The translations under genes and the position numbers were made by a program. A stretch of 5,532 nucleotides of DNA, from contig DAOVDY010000066.1 in assembly GCA_030669265.1 (NCBI GenBank), positions 1 through 5,532 of the forward strand. The letters run 5' to 3'. This DNA comes from Desulfobacteraceae bacterium (GTDB lineage: Bacteria; Desulfobacterota; DSM-4660; Desulfatiglandales; B25-G16). Positions 1-5,532 of the stretch are shown here, piece by piece; position 1 is the first letter of the stretch; each line of letters opens with the position of its first letter. Below the pieces are notes generated by a model. That model was given only the letters and a program-made list of their open reading frames with translations, was not told the origin of the DNA and ran no database searches.

Positions 1-393
1 AAAGCAGAAGAAATCGCGATGTATTTTTTGGATAAGGTGCATATTGCTGAACAGGCCAAAAAATATCCGGGCCAGCTTTCAGGTGGGCAGCAGCAGCGTG
101 TTGCCATTGCCCGCAGTCTCTGTATGAATCCAAAGATCATGCTCTTTGATGAACCCACCTCTGCTCTTGATCCGGAAATGATCAAGGAAGTGCTGGATGC
201 CATGATCGACCTTGCTCAGGAAGGCATGACCATGATCGTGATCTCCCACGAAATGGGTTTTGCCAAAAGCGTAGCTCACAAGGTGCTTTTCATGGATTTT
301 GGTCAAATTGTGGAGGGAAATACACCGGAAGAATTTTTCGAAAACCCGCAAAACGAGCGGACCAAACTGTTTCTCAGCCAGATCTTGCATTAA
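1..393 (+). CDS. Polar amino acid ABC transporter ATP-binding protein, C-terminal part (5' truncated by window edge)
   Basis: This is the cytoplasmic ATPase subunit of an ABC importer of the GlnQ/HisP/ArtP type, which powers uptake of polar amino acids together with a periplasmic binding protein and a membrane permease. The reading frame is open from base 1, so the gene starts outside the window; the 130 residues seen are about half of the usual length near 240-250. Counting from base 1, the ABC signature LSGGQ is at residues 26-30, Walker B with its glutamate (LFDEP) at 48-52, the D-loop SALD at 54-57, and the H-loop histidine at 83 within SHEMGFA. The tail (FMDFGQIVE, then EFFENP and FLSQIL) follows the amino acid importer pattern rather than that of other ABC families. 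Which amino acid is carried cannot be told. The permease and binding protein are not in view and probably lie to the left. The internal ATG at base 19 is not a real start because the homologous sequence continues upstream. Confidence 0.93.
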   Translation, partial: KAEEIAMYFLDKVHIAEQAKKYPGQLSGGQQQRVAIARSLCMNPKIMLFDEPTSALDPEMIKEVLDAMIDLAQEGMTMIVISHEMGFAKSVAHKVLFMDFGQIVEGNTPEEFFENPQNERTKLFLSQILH

Positions 394-453
394 ACATTTT
401 ATTCATCAAATAAACCCCAGAAAGAACAATCAGAGTTAGGATCCTTTTTTCTT
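394..453. other. Convergent intergenic gap, no clear terminator
   Basis: This 60-bp gap separates the ends of two genes that face each other. It holds a T-rich run (445-455), but the only symmetric sequence before it is AGGATCCT, which has no loop and cannot form a normal hairpin. A weak pairing of AAAGAA (421-426) with TTCTTT (449-454) is possible but contains no G+C-rich stem. No intrinsic terminator is called. Confidence 0.5.
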
Positions 454-921
454 TTACTTTAGCCTTGATAAGTACTTGGCTACCATATCAATAACCTGCT
501 CAGGTGTTTCTACGTAATCGATCCCATCAATATCCGGCCAGGTCTTAAGACCTATCACTGGCTTTCCAATCTTTAGGGCAAAACCTATCTCTGATAACGT
601 TCCGAAGCCTCCTGCAATCGCTACAACCACATCGGAAGCCCTGACTATCAGTAAATTTCTTGCTTCGCCCAGACCTGTTGCAATAGGCAACGTTATAAAA
701 GGATTGGCCGAATCCTTCTCGTTTCCCGGCAGTATTCCCACGGTCATACCACCCGATTTATAACACCCCTTTGCTACCCCTTCCATAACCCCGCCCAGGC
801 CTCCACAGAAAAGAACCCAGTCATTTTTTCCAATAAGATGACCTAATTCATTTGCTACCTTATAGATTTCCAGAGAACATTCCCCTGCACCAACAACACC
901 AATGTGAGTTTTTTTATACAT
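454..921 (-). CDS. TIGR00725-type SLOG/LOG-fold protein, possible nucleotide- or ligand-binding protein
   Basis: This complete 155-residue protein has a Rossmann-like fold of the SLOG superfamily, related to LOG/lysine decarboxylase-like proteins and to proteins annotated as molybdenum cofactor carrier-like. Visible motifs are the N-terminal strand and loop IGVVGAG (residues 7-13), a second glycine loop FCGGLGGVME (38-47), and the family hallmark GGFGTLSE (104-111), with an arginine at 94 in RNLLIVRASD. In cytokinin-activating LOG enzymes the hallmark reads PGGxGTxxE; here alanine replaces the proline, as expected in the TIGR00725 branch, so phosphoribohydrolase activity should not be assumed. 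The ATG at 921 fits because the first beta strand follows at once. The ribosome site is weak (AAGAGA, about 7 bases upstream). No signal peptide or membrane segment is seen, so it is likely cytoplasmic. It is transcribed divergently from the M23 peptidase gene. The family is clear; the biochemical role is unknown. Confidence 0.85.
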   Translation of the reverse strand: MYKKTHIGVVGAGECSLEIYKVANELGHLIGKNDWVLFCGGLGGVMEGVAKGCYKSGGMTVGILPGNEKDSANPFITLPIATGLGEARNLLIVRASDVVVAIAGGFGTLSEIGFALKIGKPVIGLKTWPDIDGIDYVETPEQVIDMVAKYLSRLK

Positions 922-1023
922 CAGAATCTCTTATAAAAAAGTATTGACAAAAGCGATCTCATAGCCAAAGATATGCCAATCTGAAATATAGCTCCATTAA
1001 TAAATTAGGGTTAAATAGAGGAA
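922..1023. other. Divergent intergenic region between the SLOG gene and the M23 peptidase gene
   Basis: This AT-rich 102-bp spacer must carry the start signals of both flanking genes unless they are read from further away. On the + strand it holds a perfect TTGACA at 944-949. On the - strand it holds TATAAG (935 to 930) only 8 bases before the SLOG start codon, without a fitting -35 box. No strong inverted repeat that would suggest an operator, and no RNA gene, was seen. Confidence 0.6.
944..972 (+). promoter_or_regulatory. Possible sigma-70 promoter for the M23 peptidase gene
   Basis: A perfect -35 hexamer TTGACA lies at 944-949. At a 17-base spacing the candidate -10 is AAAGAT (967-972), which matches TATAAT at only three of six positions. 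The site would give a leader of about 45 bases before the ATG at 1024. The -35 box is strong and the -10 weak, so this is a tentative call that could be chance in AT-rich DNA. Confidence 0.25.
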
Positions 1024-2409
1024 ATGAAAAAGTCAAGGAATAAAAAATCACGGCTGATTATCACACTGTTGCCGACTGTTATTATTTTTATTATTTTTAT
1101 CTGGTTCTTGATGACTATCTTTGAGGGTGAAAAACCATTTGCTGAGTTAACTCCTTTACCAGAATACATAAATAAAAGCATTGCCTTTAATTTTATGGCT
1201 TCTGACGGAAAGATGGGACTAAAAGACGTTAAAGTGAGTATAAAACAAGATGGCCCTGCGATTCCCCTCCTTAAAAAGAGTTTCCCTTATAAGGGGTTAT
1301 TAAACAAAAATGGAATCCATTCATTTGGAGAGGAATTCACCTTAAGTCCAAAACAACTAAATCTGGTGCAGGGACAGGCCAACCTTATCATTGAGATCCA
1401 CGATTTTTCTAAAAGGAGAGGTGGCGACGGGAATCTCACCATACTTGAACATAAAATGATAGTGGACACAATCCCTCCATCAATGACTGCTCTAAGTAGA
1501 AGTCATAATGTTAATATAGGAGGTTCCGGCCTCATCATTTATAGGGTCTCAACGGACACACGCGAGAGTGGTGTTTTAATAAATAATATGCTTTTTAAGG
1601 GTGTACCATGTACTAACGATTCTCAACCTGGAATATATCTCTGTTATTTTTCTTTTCCCTGCAATTTAAAAAAAGATACTGTGTTGTATCTCTGGGCCAA
1701 GGATAGTGCTGATAATGAAATAAAAAAGGCCTTCCACTATCATATCAGAAAGAAACGCTTTCGTAAGGATAAGATAAGGATATCAGACCGGCTCTTAGAT
1801 GCCATAATTACTTCTTTTTCCCCGGATATATTTGCGCCAGGTGACAGTAATATTGAAAAATATTTATTCATTAATCGAACACTGAGAGAGGAAAACTCCG
1901 CTTCATTAAGAGAACTTTGTCAATCACCAATTAAGGAAAAGTTGTGGAATGGACCCTGGCTTAGAATGAAAAAAGCCGCTACAATGGCCAGATTTGGTGA
2001 CCAGAGAATCTACTATTACAAAAATAAGGTGATAGATAGGCAGGTACATATGGGTGTTGATCTGGCATCATTGGCCAGATCTCCTGTCCAGGCTTCTAAT
2101 ACCGGTAGGGTTATTTTTACCCAAGATCTTGGAATCTACGGCCTAACAGTGGTTATTGATCACGGTCAGGGCCTTGCTACCATGTACGGTCATTTAAGCA
2201 GCACTGATGTATCTGTCGGTCAAGACATCAACAAGGAAGACATTATTGGCGTTACCGGTACAACAGGCCTGGCAATGGGTGATCATCTTCACTTTGGCTT
2301 TTTAGTTCATGGCGTTCCTGTCAACCCAGTAGAGTGGTGGGATACTCACTGGATAAAGGACAACATAGACAGAAAGCTGAGCATGATAGAAAAGCTTGCG
2401 GAGAAATAA
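1024..2409 (+). CDS. Membrane-anchored M23 family metallopeptidase (probable peptidoglycan endopeptidase)
   Basis: This complete 461-residue protein probably cuts peptide cross-links of peptidoglycan in the periplasm. Residues 1-10 are strongly basic and are followed by one hydrophobic segment (about 11-33) that acts as a membrane anchor or uncleaved signal. Residues about 50-148 and 150-240 look like two beta-sandwich (Ig-like) domains: each ends with a typical strand (IIEIHDFS near 122, LYLWAKDSADNE near 221), joined by a DTIPP linker at 148-152. A basic stretch follows (241-252). The LytM/M23 catalytic domain covers about 320-440 and keeps all expected zinc and catalytic residues: H342 and D346 (HMGVD), H390 (YGHL), and H421 and H423 (HLHF). 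It should therefore be active, unlike the degenerate EnvC/NlpD-type activators. An in-frame stop four codons upstream fixes the ATG at 1024 as the first possible start, although its GAGG lies only two bases before it. The substrate bond is not known. Confidence 0.9.
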   Translation: MKKSRNKKSRLIITLLPTVIIFIIFIWFLMTIFEGEKPFAELTPLPEYINKSIAFNFMASDGKMGLKDVKVSIKQDGPAIPLLKKSFPYKGLLNKNGIHSFGEEFTLSPKQLNLVQGQANLIIEIHDFSKRRGGDGNLTILEHKMIVDTIPPSMTALSRSHNVNIGGSGLIIYRVSTDTRESGVLINNMLFKGVPCTNDSQPGIYLCYFSFPCNLKKDTVLYLWAKDSADNEIKKAFHYHIRKKRFRKDKIRISDRLLDAIITSFSPDIFAPGDSNIEKYLFINRTLREENSASLRELCQSPIKEKLWNGPWLRMKKAATMARFGDQRIYYYKNKVIDRQVHMGVDLASLARSPVQASNTGRVIFTQDLGIYGLTVVIDHGQGLATMYGHLSSTDVSVGQDINKEDIIGVTGTTGLAMGDHLHFGFLVHGVPVNPVEWWDTHWIKDNIDRKLSMIEKLAEK

Positions 2410-2444
2410 CGCTTTAGCAAAGTTATATTCAGGTTTTTTTGATC

Positions 2445-2472
2445 TTGTTGACCACTGATTGCTGAACGCTGA
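2445..2472 (+). repeat. Degenerate 7-bp tandem repeat, four units of NNNYTGA
   Basis: Four adjacent heptamers share the same last four bases while the first three vary: TTGTTGA, CCACTGA, TTGCTGA and ACGCTGA. The pattern stops on both sides: TTTGATC before, AAGCGTA after. Short intergenic heptamer repeats with fixed and variable positions are known in several bacterial groups; their role is mostly unclear. The array is short, so chance cannot be fully excluded. Confidence 0.55.
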
Positions 2473-2478
2473 AAGCGT
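2466..2478. repeat. Small inverted repeat (5-bp stem, 3-base loop)
   Basis: ACGCT (2466-2470) and AGCGT (2474-2478) are perfect reverse complements around a GAA loop. The repeat overlaps the last heptamer unit and lies 17 bases before the start of the small gene. No T-run follows, so it is not a terminator. It is short enough to be incidental. Confidence 0.35.
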
Positions 2479-2495
2479 ATTAATCTTGATTATAT

Positions 2496-2747
2496 ATGAA
2501 ACTTGATTCACGTTTGAAGGTCATCAATGTTACATGCTATTCTGGATATAAGGCGAATGAGCGGCCGCTTAATTTTACAGTTCGAGGGCGAAAATTAATG
2601 GTGGAAGAAATTATCGACCAATGGTATGGAATAAACGACGACTATTTCAAAGTATTAGCAAACGATAACAAGGTCTATCTTATTAAATATAATCGCAATG
2701 AGGATCTCTGGACCTTAGAAAAAATAGTAGGGTTAAAAAGTAGTTGA
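2496..2747 (+). CDS. Small conserved hypothetical protein, 83 residues
   Basis: I cannot assign a function. The protein is small, soluble and probably cytoplasmic, with no signal peptide or membrane segment. Its core, roughly [13 protein letters not shown] (12-24), a strand with VRGRK (29-33), [10 protein letters not shown] (36-45), then DYFKVLA and VYLIKY, has the look of a compact beta-barrel-like domain. It recalls small DUF6504-like proteins and conserved deltaproteobacterial proteins, but that is memory, not a match I can verify. The ATG at 2496 has no clear Shine-Dalgarno site. An internal ATG at 2598 has GAGGG nine bases ahead, but starting there would remove the patterned first third, so the upstream start is preferred. 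The 3' end runs 15 bases into the end of uvrB on the other strand. The protein-like pattern and alternating strands argue that the gene is real. Confidence 0.7.
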   Translation: MKLDSRLKVINVTCYSGYKANERPLNFTVRGRKLMVEEIIDQWYGINDDYFKVLANDNKVYLIKYNRNEDLWTLEKIVGLKSS

Positions 2748-4748
2748 ATTTTTATAGCTCAGTTCTTTTTTTTCCAATACAAATAATCGATCCCGCAAGC
2801 GAGCCGCCTCCTCAAAATCTAACCTTCTCGCTGCATTCAACATTTCCTTCTTTATTGATTTAATCACCTTATCTAAATTACCAAGAGAAATATATTCCTC
2901 CTCTGGCTCCGAAACATTTGGAATGCTTGCATAATCTGCTTCATATACGGAGCCCAGAATATCAGAGATGTCTTTCTTAATGGATTCTGGGGTAATTCCG
3001 TTGACTTCATTGTATCTGTTCTGCAATCGCCGCCTCCTGTTTGTCTCATCAATTGCCATTTTCATGGAGGGTGTTATCTCATCAGCATAAAAGATAACAG
3101 TGCCATCCACATTTCGGGCAGCTCTCCCACAGGTCTGAACAAGAGACCTCTCAGAGCGCAGGAAACCCTCTTTGTCTGCATCTAAAATGGCCACCAGCGA
3201 CACCTCCGGTAAATCTAAACCTTCACGTAAAAGATTAATCCCTATAAGAACATCAAATGTTCCAATCCTCAGATCCCTTATAATCTCCGTCCTTTCAATG
3301 GTGGTTATATCGGAATGGAGGTACCTGGCTTTGATACCCAACTCAGTATAATACTCGGTGAGATCCTCTGCCATGCGTTTAGTAAGGGTGGTAACCAAAA
3401 CACGCTGACCATTATGTGTAACCTCCCTGATAGCAGTTAAGAGATCATCCACTTGGCTACGTGCCGGCCTGACTAAAATTTTCGGATCTATAAGGCCAGT
3501 AGGTCTAATAATCTGTTCAATCACATGGGATGCCTTATCTAATTCATAGGGGCCCGGAGTGGCAGAAACATAGATTATTTGGTTAATACGAGACTCAAAT
3601 TCCTCAAACTTTAAGGGCCTATTATCAAGGGCAGAAGTAAGACGAAAGCCAAATTCAACTAATGTCTCTTTTCTTGATCTATCACCCCTATACATGCCCG
3701 TGAGTTGGGGATTGGTAATGTGGCTTTCATCTAAGATAATAAGAGAATTATCCGGAAAATAGTCGATTAGTGTTGGGGGCGGCTCGCCCGGCCTCCTACC
3801 GCTTAGATACCTGGAATAGTTCTCTATCCCATGACAATAACCCATCTCCTCCATCATTTCCAAATCATAGAGAGTTCTTTCCTCGATCCTTTGGGCCTCT
3901 ATCCATTTTTTTTCCTTTTTAAAATACTCAATCCTTTTGGCTAATTCTTCTCTGATATTCTGGATAGCCTCTTTCCTTTTAGGTAGTGTGGTCACATAAT
4001 GACTGGCAGGATAGATAGCCACGCGGCTTAACCCCTGCATAACATGGCCGGTGAGGGGATCAATTTCCTGAATACCTTCAATACAATCGCCGAAAAATGT
4101 GAGCCGGATACAAGAATAATCCTCATATGCAGGATAGATATCCACCACATCGCCTCTGACCCTAAACGATGAACGATGGAAATCAATATCATTTCTTTCA
4201 TAGTGAATTTCCACCAATTTTTTCAGAACATCTTCTCTTTTTATCAAATCACCTTTTTCTACATACAGGAGCATACCATGATAGGCCTCAGGAGAACCAA
4301 GCCCGTAAATACAGGATACACTGGCAACAATGAGAACATCATCCCTATCCAGAAGGGACCTGGTTGCCGAATGCCTCATCTTATCGATCTGCTCATTGAT
4401 GGAGGCATCTTTCTGTATATAGGTATCGGTTTGGGGAATATACGCTTCGGGTTGGTAGTAATCATAATAACTTACAAAGTATTCAATTGCATTATTTGGG
4501 AAAAGATTTTTGAATTCCCCATAAAGCTGGGCAGCTAAGGTCTTGTTGGGAGCAATAACAAGGGTGGGCTTTTGGACTCTTTCCACGACATTGGCTATGG
4601 AAAATGTTTTTCCAGAGCCAGTCACACCAAGCAATACCTGATGCCTGAGGCCTTCTTCTACCCCTTTACAAAGGGCATCAATAGCATGCTGTTGATCGCC
4701 TTTCGGTTCAAACGGAGAGATGAGCTGAAAAGGTAAAGTTTTTTGCAC
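2733..4748 (-). CDS. uvrB: Excinuclease ABC subunit B (UvrB), DNA damage recognition helicase
   Basis: UvrB is the central cytoplasmic factor of nucleotide excision repair: loaded by UvrA, it verifies the lesion with its ATPase and beta-hairpin and then recruits UvrC for incision. At 671 residues it is full length (E. coli 673). Visible in order: the N-terminal FEPKGDQ motif (13-19), Walker A GVTGSGKT (41-48), the strand-separating hairpin region [12 protein letters not shown] (94-105), [10 protein letters not shown] (317-326), the DESH box (340-343), VSATPGPYE (394-402), [16 protein letters not shown] (503-518), motif [11 protein letters not shown] (538-546), and the C-terminal UVR domain (about 625-660, [12 protein letters not shown]) that contacts UvrC. 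The start is GTG, placed correctly against the conserved N-terminus and sharing a base with the cysS stop. Two positions differ from the form I remember: C540, where isoleucine is usual in motif VI, and N346 after the DESH box. Confidence 0.98.
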   Translation of the reverse strand: MQKTLPFQLISPFEPKGDQQHAIDALCKGVEEGLRHQVLLGVTGSGKTFSIANVVERVQKPTLVIAPNKTLAAQLYGEFKNLFPNNAIEYFVSYYDYYQPEAYIPQTDTYIQKDASINEQIDKMRHSATRSLLDRDDVLIVASVSCIYGLGSPEAYHGMLLYVEKGDLIKREDVLKKLVEIHYERNDIDFHRSSFRVRGDVVDIYPAYEDYSCIRLTFFGDCIEGIQEIDPLTGHVMQGLSRVAIYPASHYVTTLPKRKEAIQNIREELAKRIEYFKKEKKWIEAQRIEERTLYDLEMMEEMGYCHGIENYSRYLSGRRPGEPPPTLIDYFPDNSLIILDESHITNPQLTGMYRGDRSRKETLVEFGFRLTSALDNRPLKFEEFESRINQIIYVSATPGPYELDKASHVIEQIIRPTGLIDPKILVRPARSQVDDLLTAIREVTHNGQRVLVTTLTKRMAEDLTEYYTELGIKARYLHSDITTIERTEIIRDLRIGTFDVLIGINLLREGLDLPEVSLVAILDADKEGFLRSERSLVQTCGRAARNVDGTVIFYADEITPSMKMAIDETNRRRRLQNRYNEVNGITPESIKKDISDILGSVYEADYASIPNVSEPEEEYISLGNLDKVIKSIKKEMLNAARRLDFEEAARLRDRLFVLEKKELSYKNSTTF

Positions 4749-5532
4749 TACCCCTCTATCCTCAATCGCCAGCTAGTTCCATTTGATCCATCTTCAAGGA
4801 TAATCCCTTTTCTGGATAGCTCCTCCCTGATAGCATCAGCACTGGCCCAATCTTTTACCTTTCTAGCTTTCTGCCTCTCCTTAATCATTTTTTCAATCTC
4901 TTCCGTTTCAACTTCCGGGGAAGCTTTTATTATCTTCTGAAAAAAGTTAGATGGTTCCTCTTCAAGCAGGCCTAATGCCTTACTGCAGTCAAGAAGGTCT
5001 GCCCTCTCTTTCACTAATTGAGATGAAATATCTGTTTTTTGTGCTGGTGAATCTATAAGCCTATTTATATCCCGTACTTTATCAAAAAGTAATCCCAATC
5101 CTGCTGCAGTGTTAAGGTCATCGTCCATAACATGTATAAAACGGCGCTTAAAATCATTGTCACCGGCATCAGATAAAAACGCAGTTTTTGTATCATGTTT
5201 ATAAGGCCCGATTATCTCCTCTAACCTCTGAAGAGTCCGATATATTCTAACAAGCCCTGATCTGGTTTCCAACATGGCAGAACGGGAAAAATCCAATGCG
5301 CTCCTGTAATGTTTGGAAAGCAAAAATAGCCGTAATTCTTGAGGATGATATAAAGTAAGTGCATCGCGTATTGTAATAAAATTTCCCAGGGATTTGGACA
5401 TTTTTTCCGCTTCAACCGTTAAAAACCCGTTATGTACCCAGTAATTTGCAAAATCAACCCCATTGGCTGCCATTGCCTGAGCCCTCTCGTTTTCATGGTG
5501 TGGGAATATAAGATCCCTTCCACCACCATGAA
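4748..5532 (-). CDS. cysS: Cysteinyl-tRNA synthetase, C-terminal part (5' truncated by window edge)
   Basis: CysRS charges tRNA-Cys with cysteine in the cytoplasm and is normally essential. The frame is open to the right edge. The first visible residues ([18 protein letters not shown]) are the class I CysRS zinc-site motif; by E. coli numbering its first HHENE histidine and last glutamate match zinc ligands H234 and E238. The KMSKS loop follows in KMSKSLGNF, about 42 residues into the visible part, with the usual FITIRDAL next. The rest is the helical bundle and anticodon-binding C-terminus, ending in [10 protein letters not shown] as in typical family members. About 261 residues are seen of a family length near 460-490, so the Rossmann core, the HIGH motif and the first zinc cysteines lie outside. 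An internal ATG at 5473 is not the start, since the zinc motif is upstream of it. The stop overlaps the uvrB GTG by one base, so cysS leads a cysS-uvrB unit. Confidence 0.97.
   Translation of the reverse strand, partial: HGGGRDLIFPHHENERAQAMAANGVDFANYWVHNGFLTVEAEKMSKSLGNFITIRDALTLYHPQELRLFLLSKHYRSALDFSRSAMLETRSGLVRIYRTLQRLEEIIGPYKHDTKTAFLSDAGDNDFKRRFIHVMDDDLNTAAGLGLLFDKVRDINRLIDSPAQKTDISSQLVKERADLLDCSKALGLLEEEPSNFFQKIIKASPEVETEEIEKMIKERQKARKVKDWASADAIREELSRKGIILEDGSNGTSWRLRIEG
4751..4763 (-). promoter_or_regulatory. Ribosome binding region of uvrB inside the cysS end
   Basis: Read on the - strand, the last cysS codons contain GAGGATAGAGGGG, followed by the TAG stop that shares its G with the GTG start of uvrB. 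GAGGA lies about ten bases before the GTG and is the better placed Shine-Dalgarno core; the closer GAGGGG is only two bases away. This supports the GTG as the uvrB start and suggests that ribosomes ending cysS re-start on uvrB. Confidence 0.5.

Larger units (their letters stand above)
2410..2495. other. Intergenic gap with T-tract and heptamer repeat
   Basis: This 86-bp spacer lies between the M23 gene and the small gene read in the same direction. It contains a seven-T run (2434-2440), a degenerate heptamer tandem array (2445-2472), and a small inverted repeat (2466-2478). No good Shine-Dalgarno site stands before the next ATG. A weak hairpin around the M23 stop codon (about 2406-2426, mostly A:T pairs) precedes the T-run by seven bases and is too poor to call a terminator. 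Confidence 0.6.

Noticed and set aside
79..390. 103-residue open frame on the - strand inside the ABC ATPase gene
   Set aside because: It lies antisense to a strongly conserved ABC domain and shows no recognisable protein pattern.
421..455. Possible bidirectional terminator between the ABC ATPase and SLOG genes
   Set aside because: The palindrome AGGATCCT has no loop, and the outer AAAGAA/TTCTTT pairing is weak and without G:C-rich stem.
930..935. TATAAG as -10 box for the SLOG gene on the - strand
   Set aside because: No -35 box stands at a suitable distance, and the site is almost on the start codon.
1287..1469. 60-residue open frame on the - strand inside the M23 gene
   Set aside because: It is a shadow of the Ig-like region with no own start signals or protein-like pattern.
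2406..2440. Possible terminator after the M23 gene
   Set aside because: The hairpin is bulged and mostly A:T pairs, and the T-run begins seven bases after it instead of directly.
2302..2511. 69-residue open frame on the - strand across the end of the M23 gene and the repeat gap
   Set aside because: It overlaps the conserved C-terminus of the peptidase and the intergenic repeat, and has no protein-like pattern.
2562..2569. GCGGCCGC and, at 439-444, GGATCC, as possible cloning or assembly junctions
   Set aside because: The first lies inside an intact reading frame and the second in a short gap between plausible genes; no vector sequence or broken gene is seen.
4176..4538. 120-residue open frame on the + strand inside uvrB
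   Set aside because: It is antisense to well-conserved UvrB sequence; its hydrophobic look comes from the complementary codons.
4743..5415. Short open frames within cysS on both strands (4743-4940 and 5221-5415)
   Set aside because: Both lie in other frames of conserved CysRS sequence and have no support.

Overview
The window looks like ordinary chromosomal DNA from a Gram-negative bacterium. The best guess is a deltaproteobacterium (Desulfobacterota-like). This rests on the style of the proteins: the M23 peptidase with Ig-like repeats and the small conserved protein next to uvrB resemble what I remember from that group. It is inference from memory, not a database match. Base composition is moderate: 183 of 393 bases are G+C in the first gene by hand count, and the start of the M23 gene is clearly more AT-rich.

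Layout from left to right: (1) the 3' half of a polar amino acid ABC transporter ATPase on the + strand; (2) a 60-bp convergent gap; (3) a complete SLOG/LOG-fold protein of the TIGR00725 type on the - strand; (4) a 102-bp divergent gap with a possible promoter; (5) a complete membrane-anchored M23 metallopeptidase on the + strand; (6) an 86-bp gap carrying a short degenerate heptamer tandem repeat; (7) a small uncharacterised 83-residue protein on the + strand, whose 3' end overlaps the next gene tail to tail; (8) complete uvrB on the - strand; (9) the C-terminal part of cysS on the - strand, cut by the window edge.

cysS and uvrB form one leftward transcription unit. The cysS stop and the uvrB GTG start share a base (TAGTG), so translation of the two is probably coupled. 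The remaining genes do not form an obvious pathway: amino acid uptake, a possible nucleotide-binding protein, cell-wall hydrolysis, nucleotide excision repair and tRNA charging. No tRNA, rRNA, CRISPR array, insertion sequence, prophage or defence module is visible, and no gap without a gene exceeds 300 bases. I found no convincing new biological system. The items most worth a second look are the heptamer repeat, the small protein overlapping uvrB, and unusual residues at usually conserved UvrB positions.
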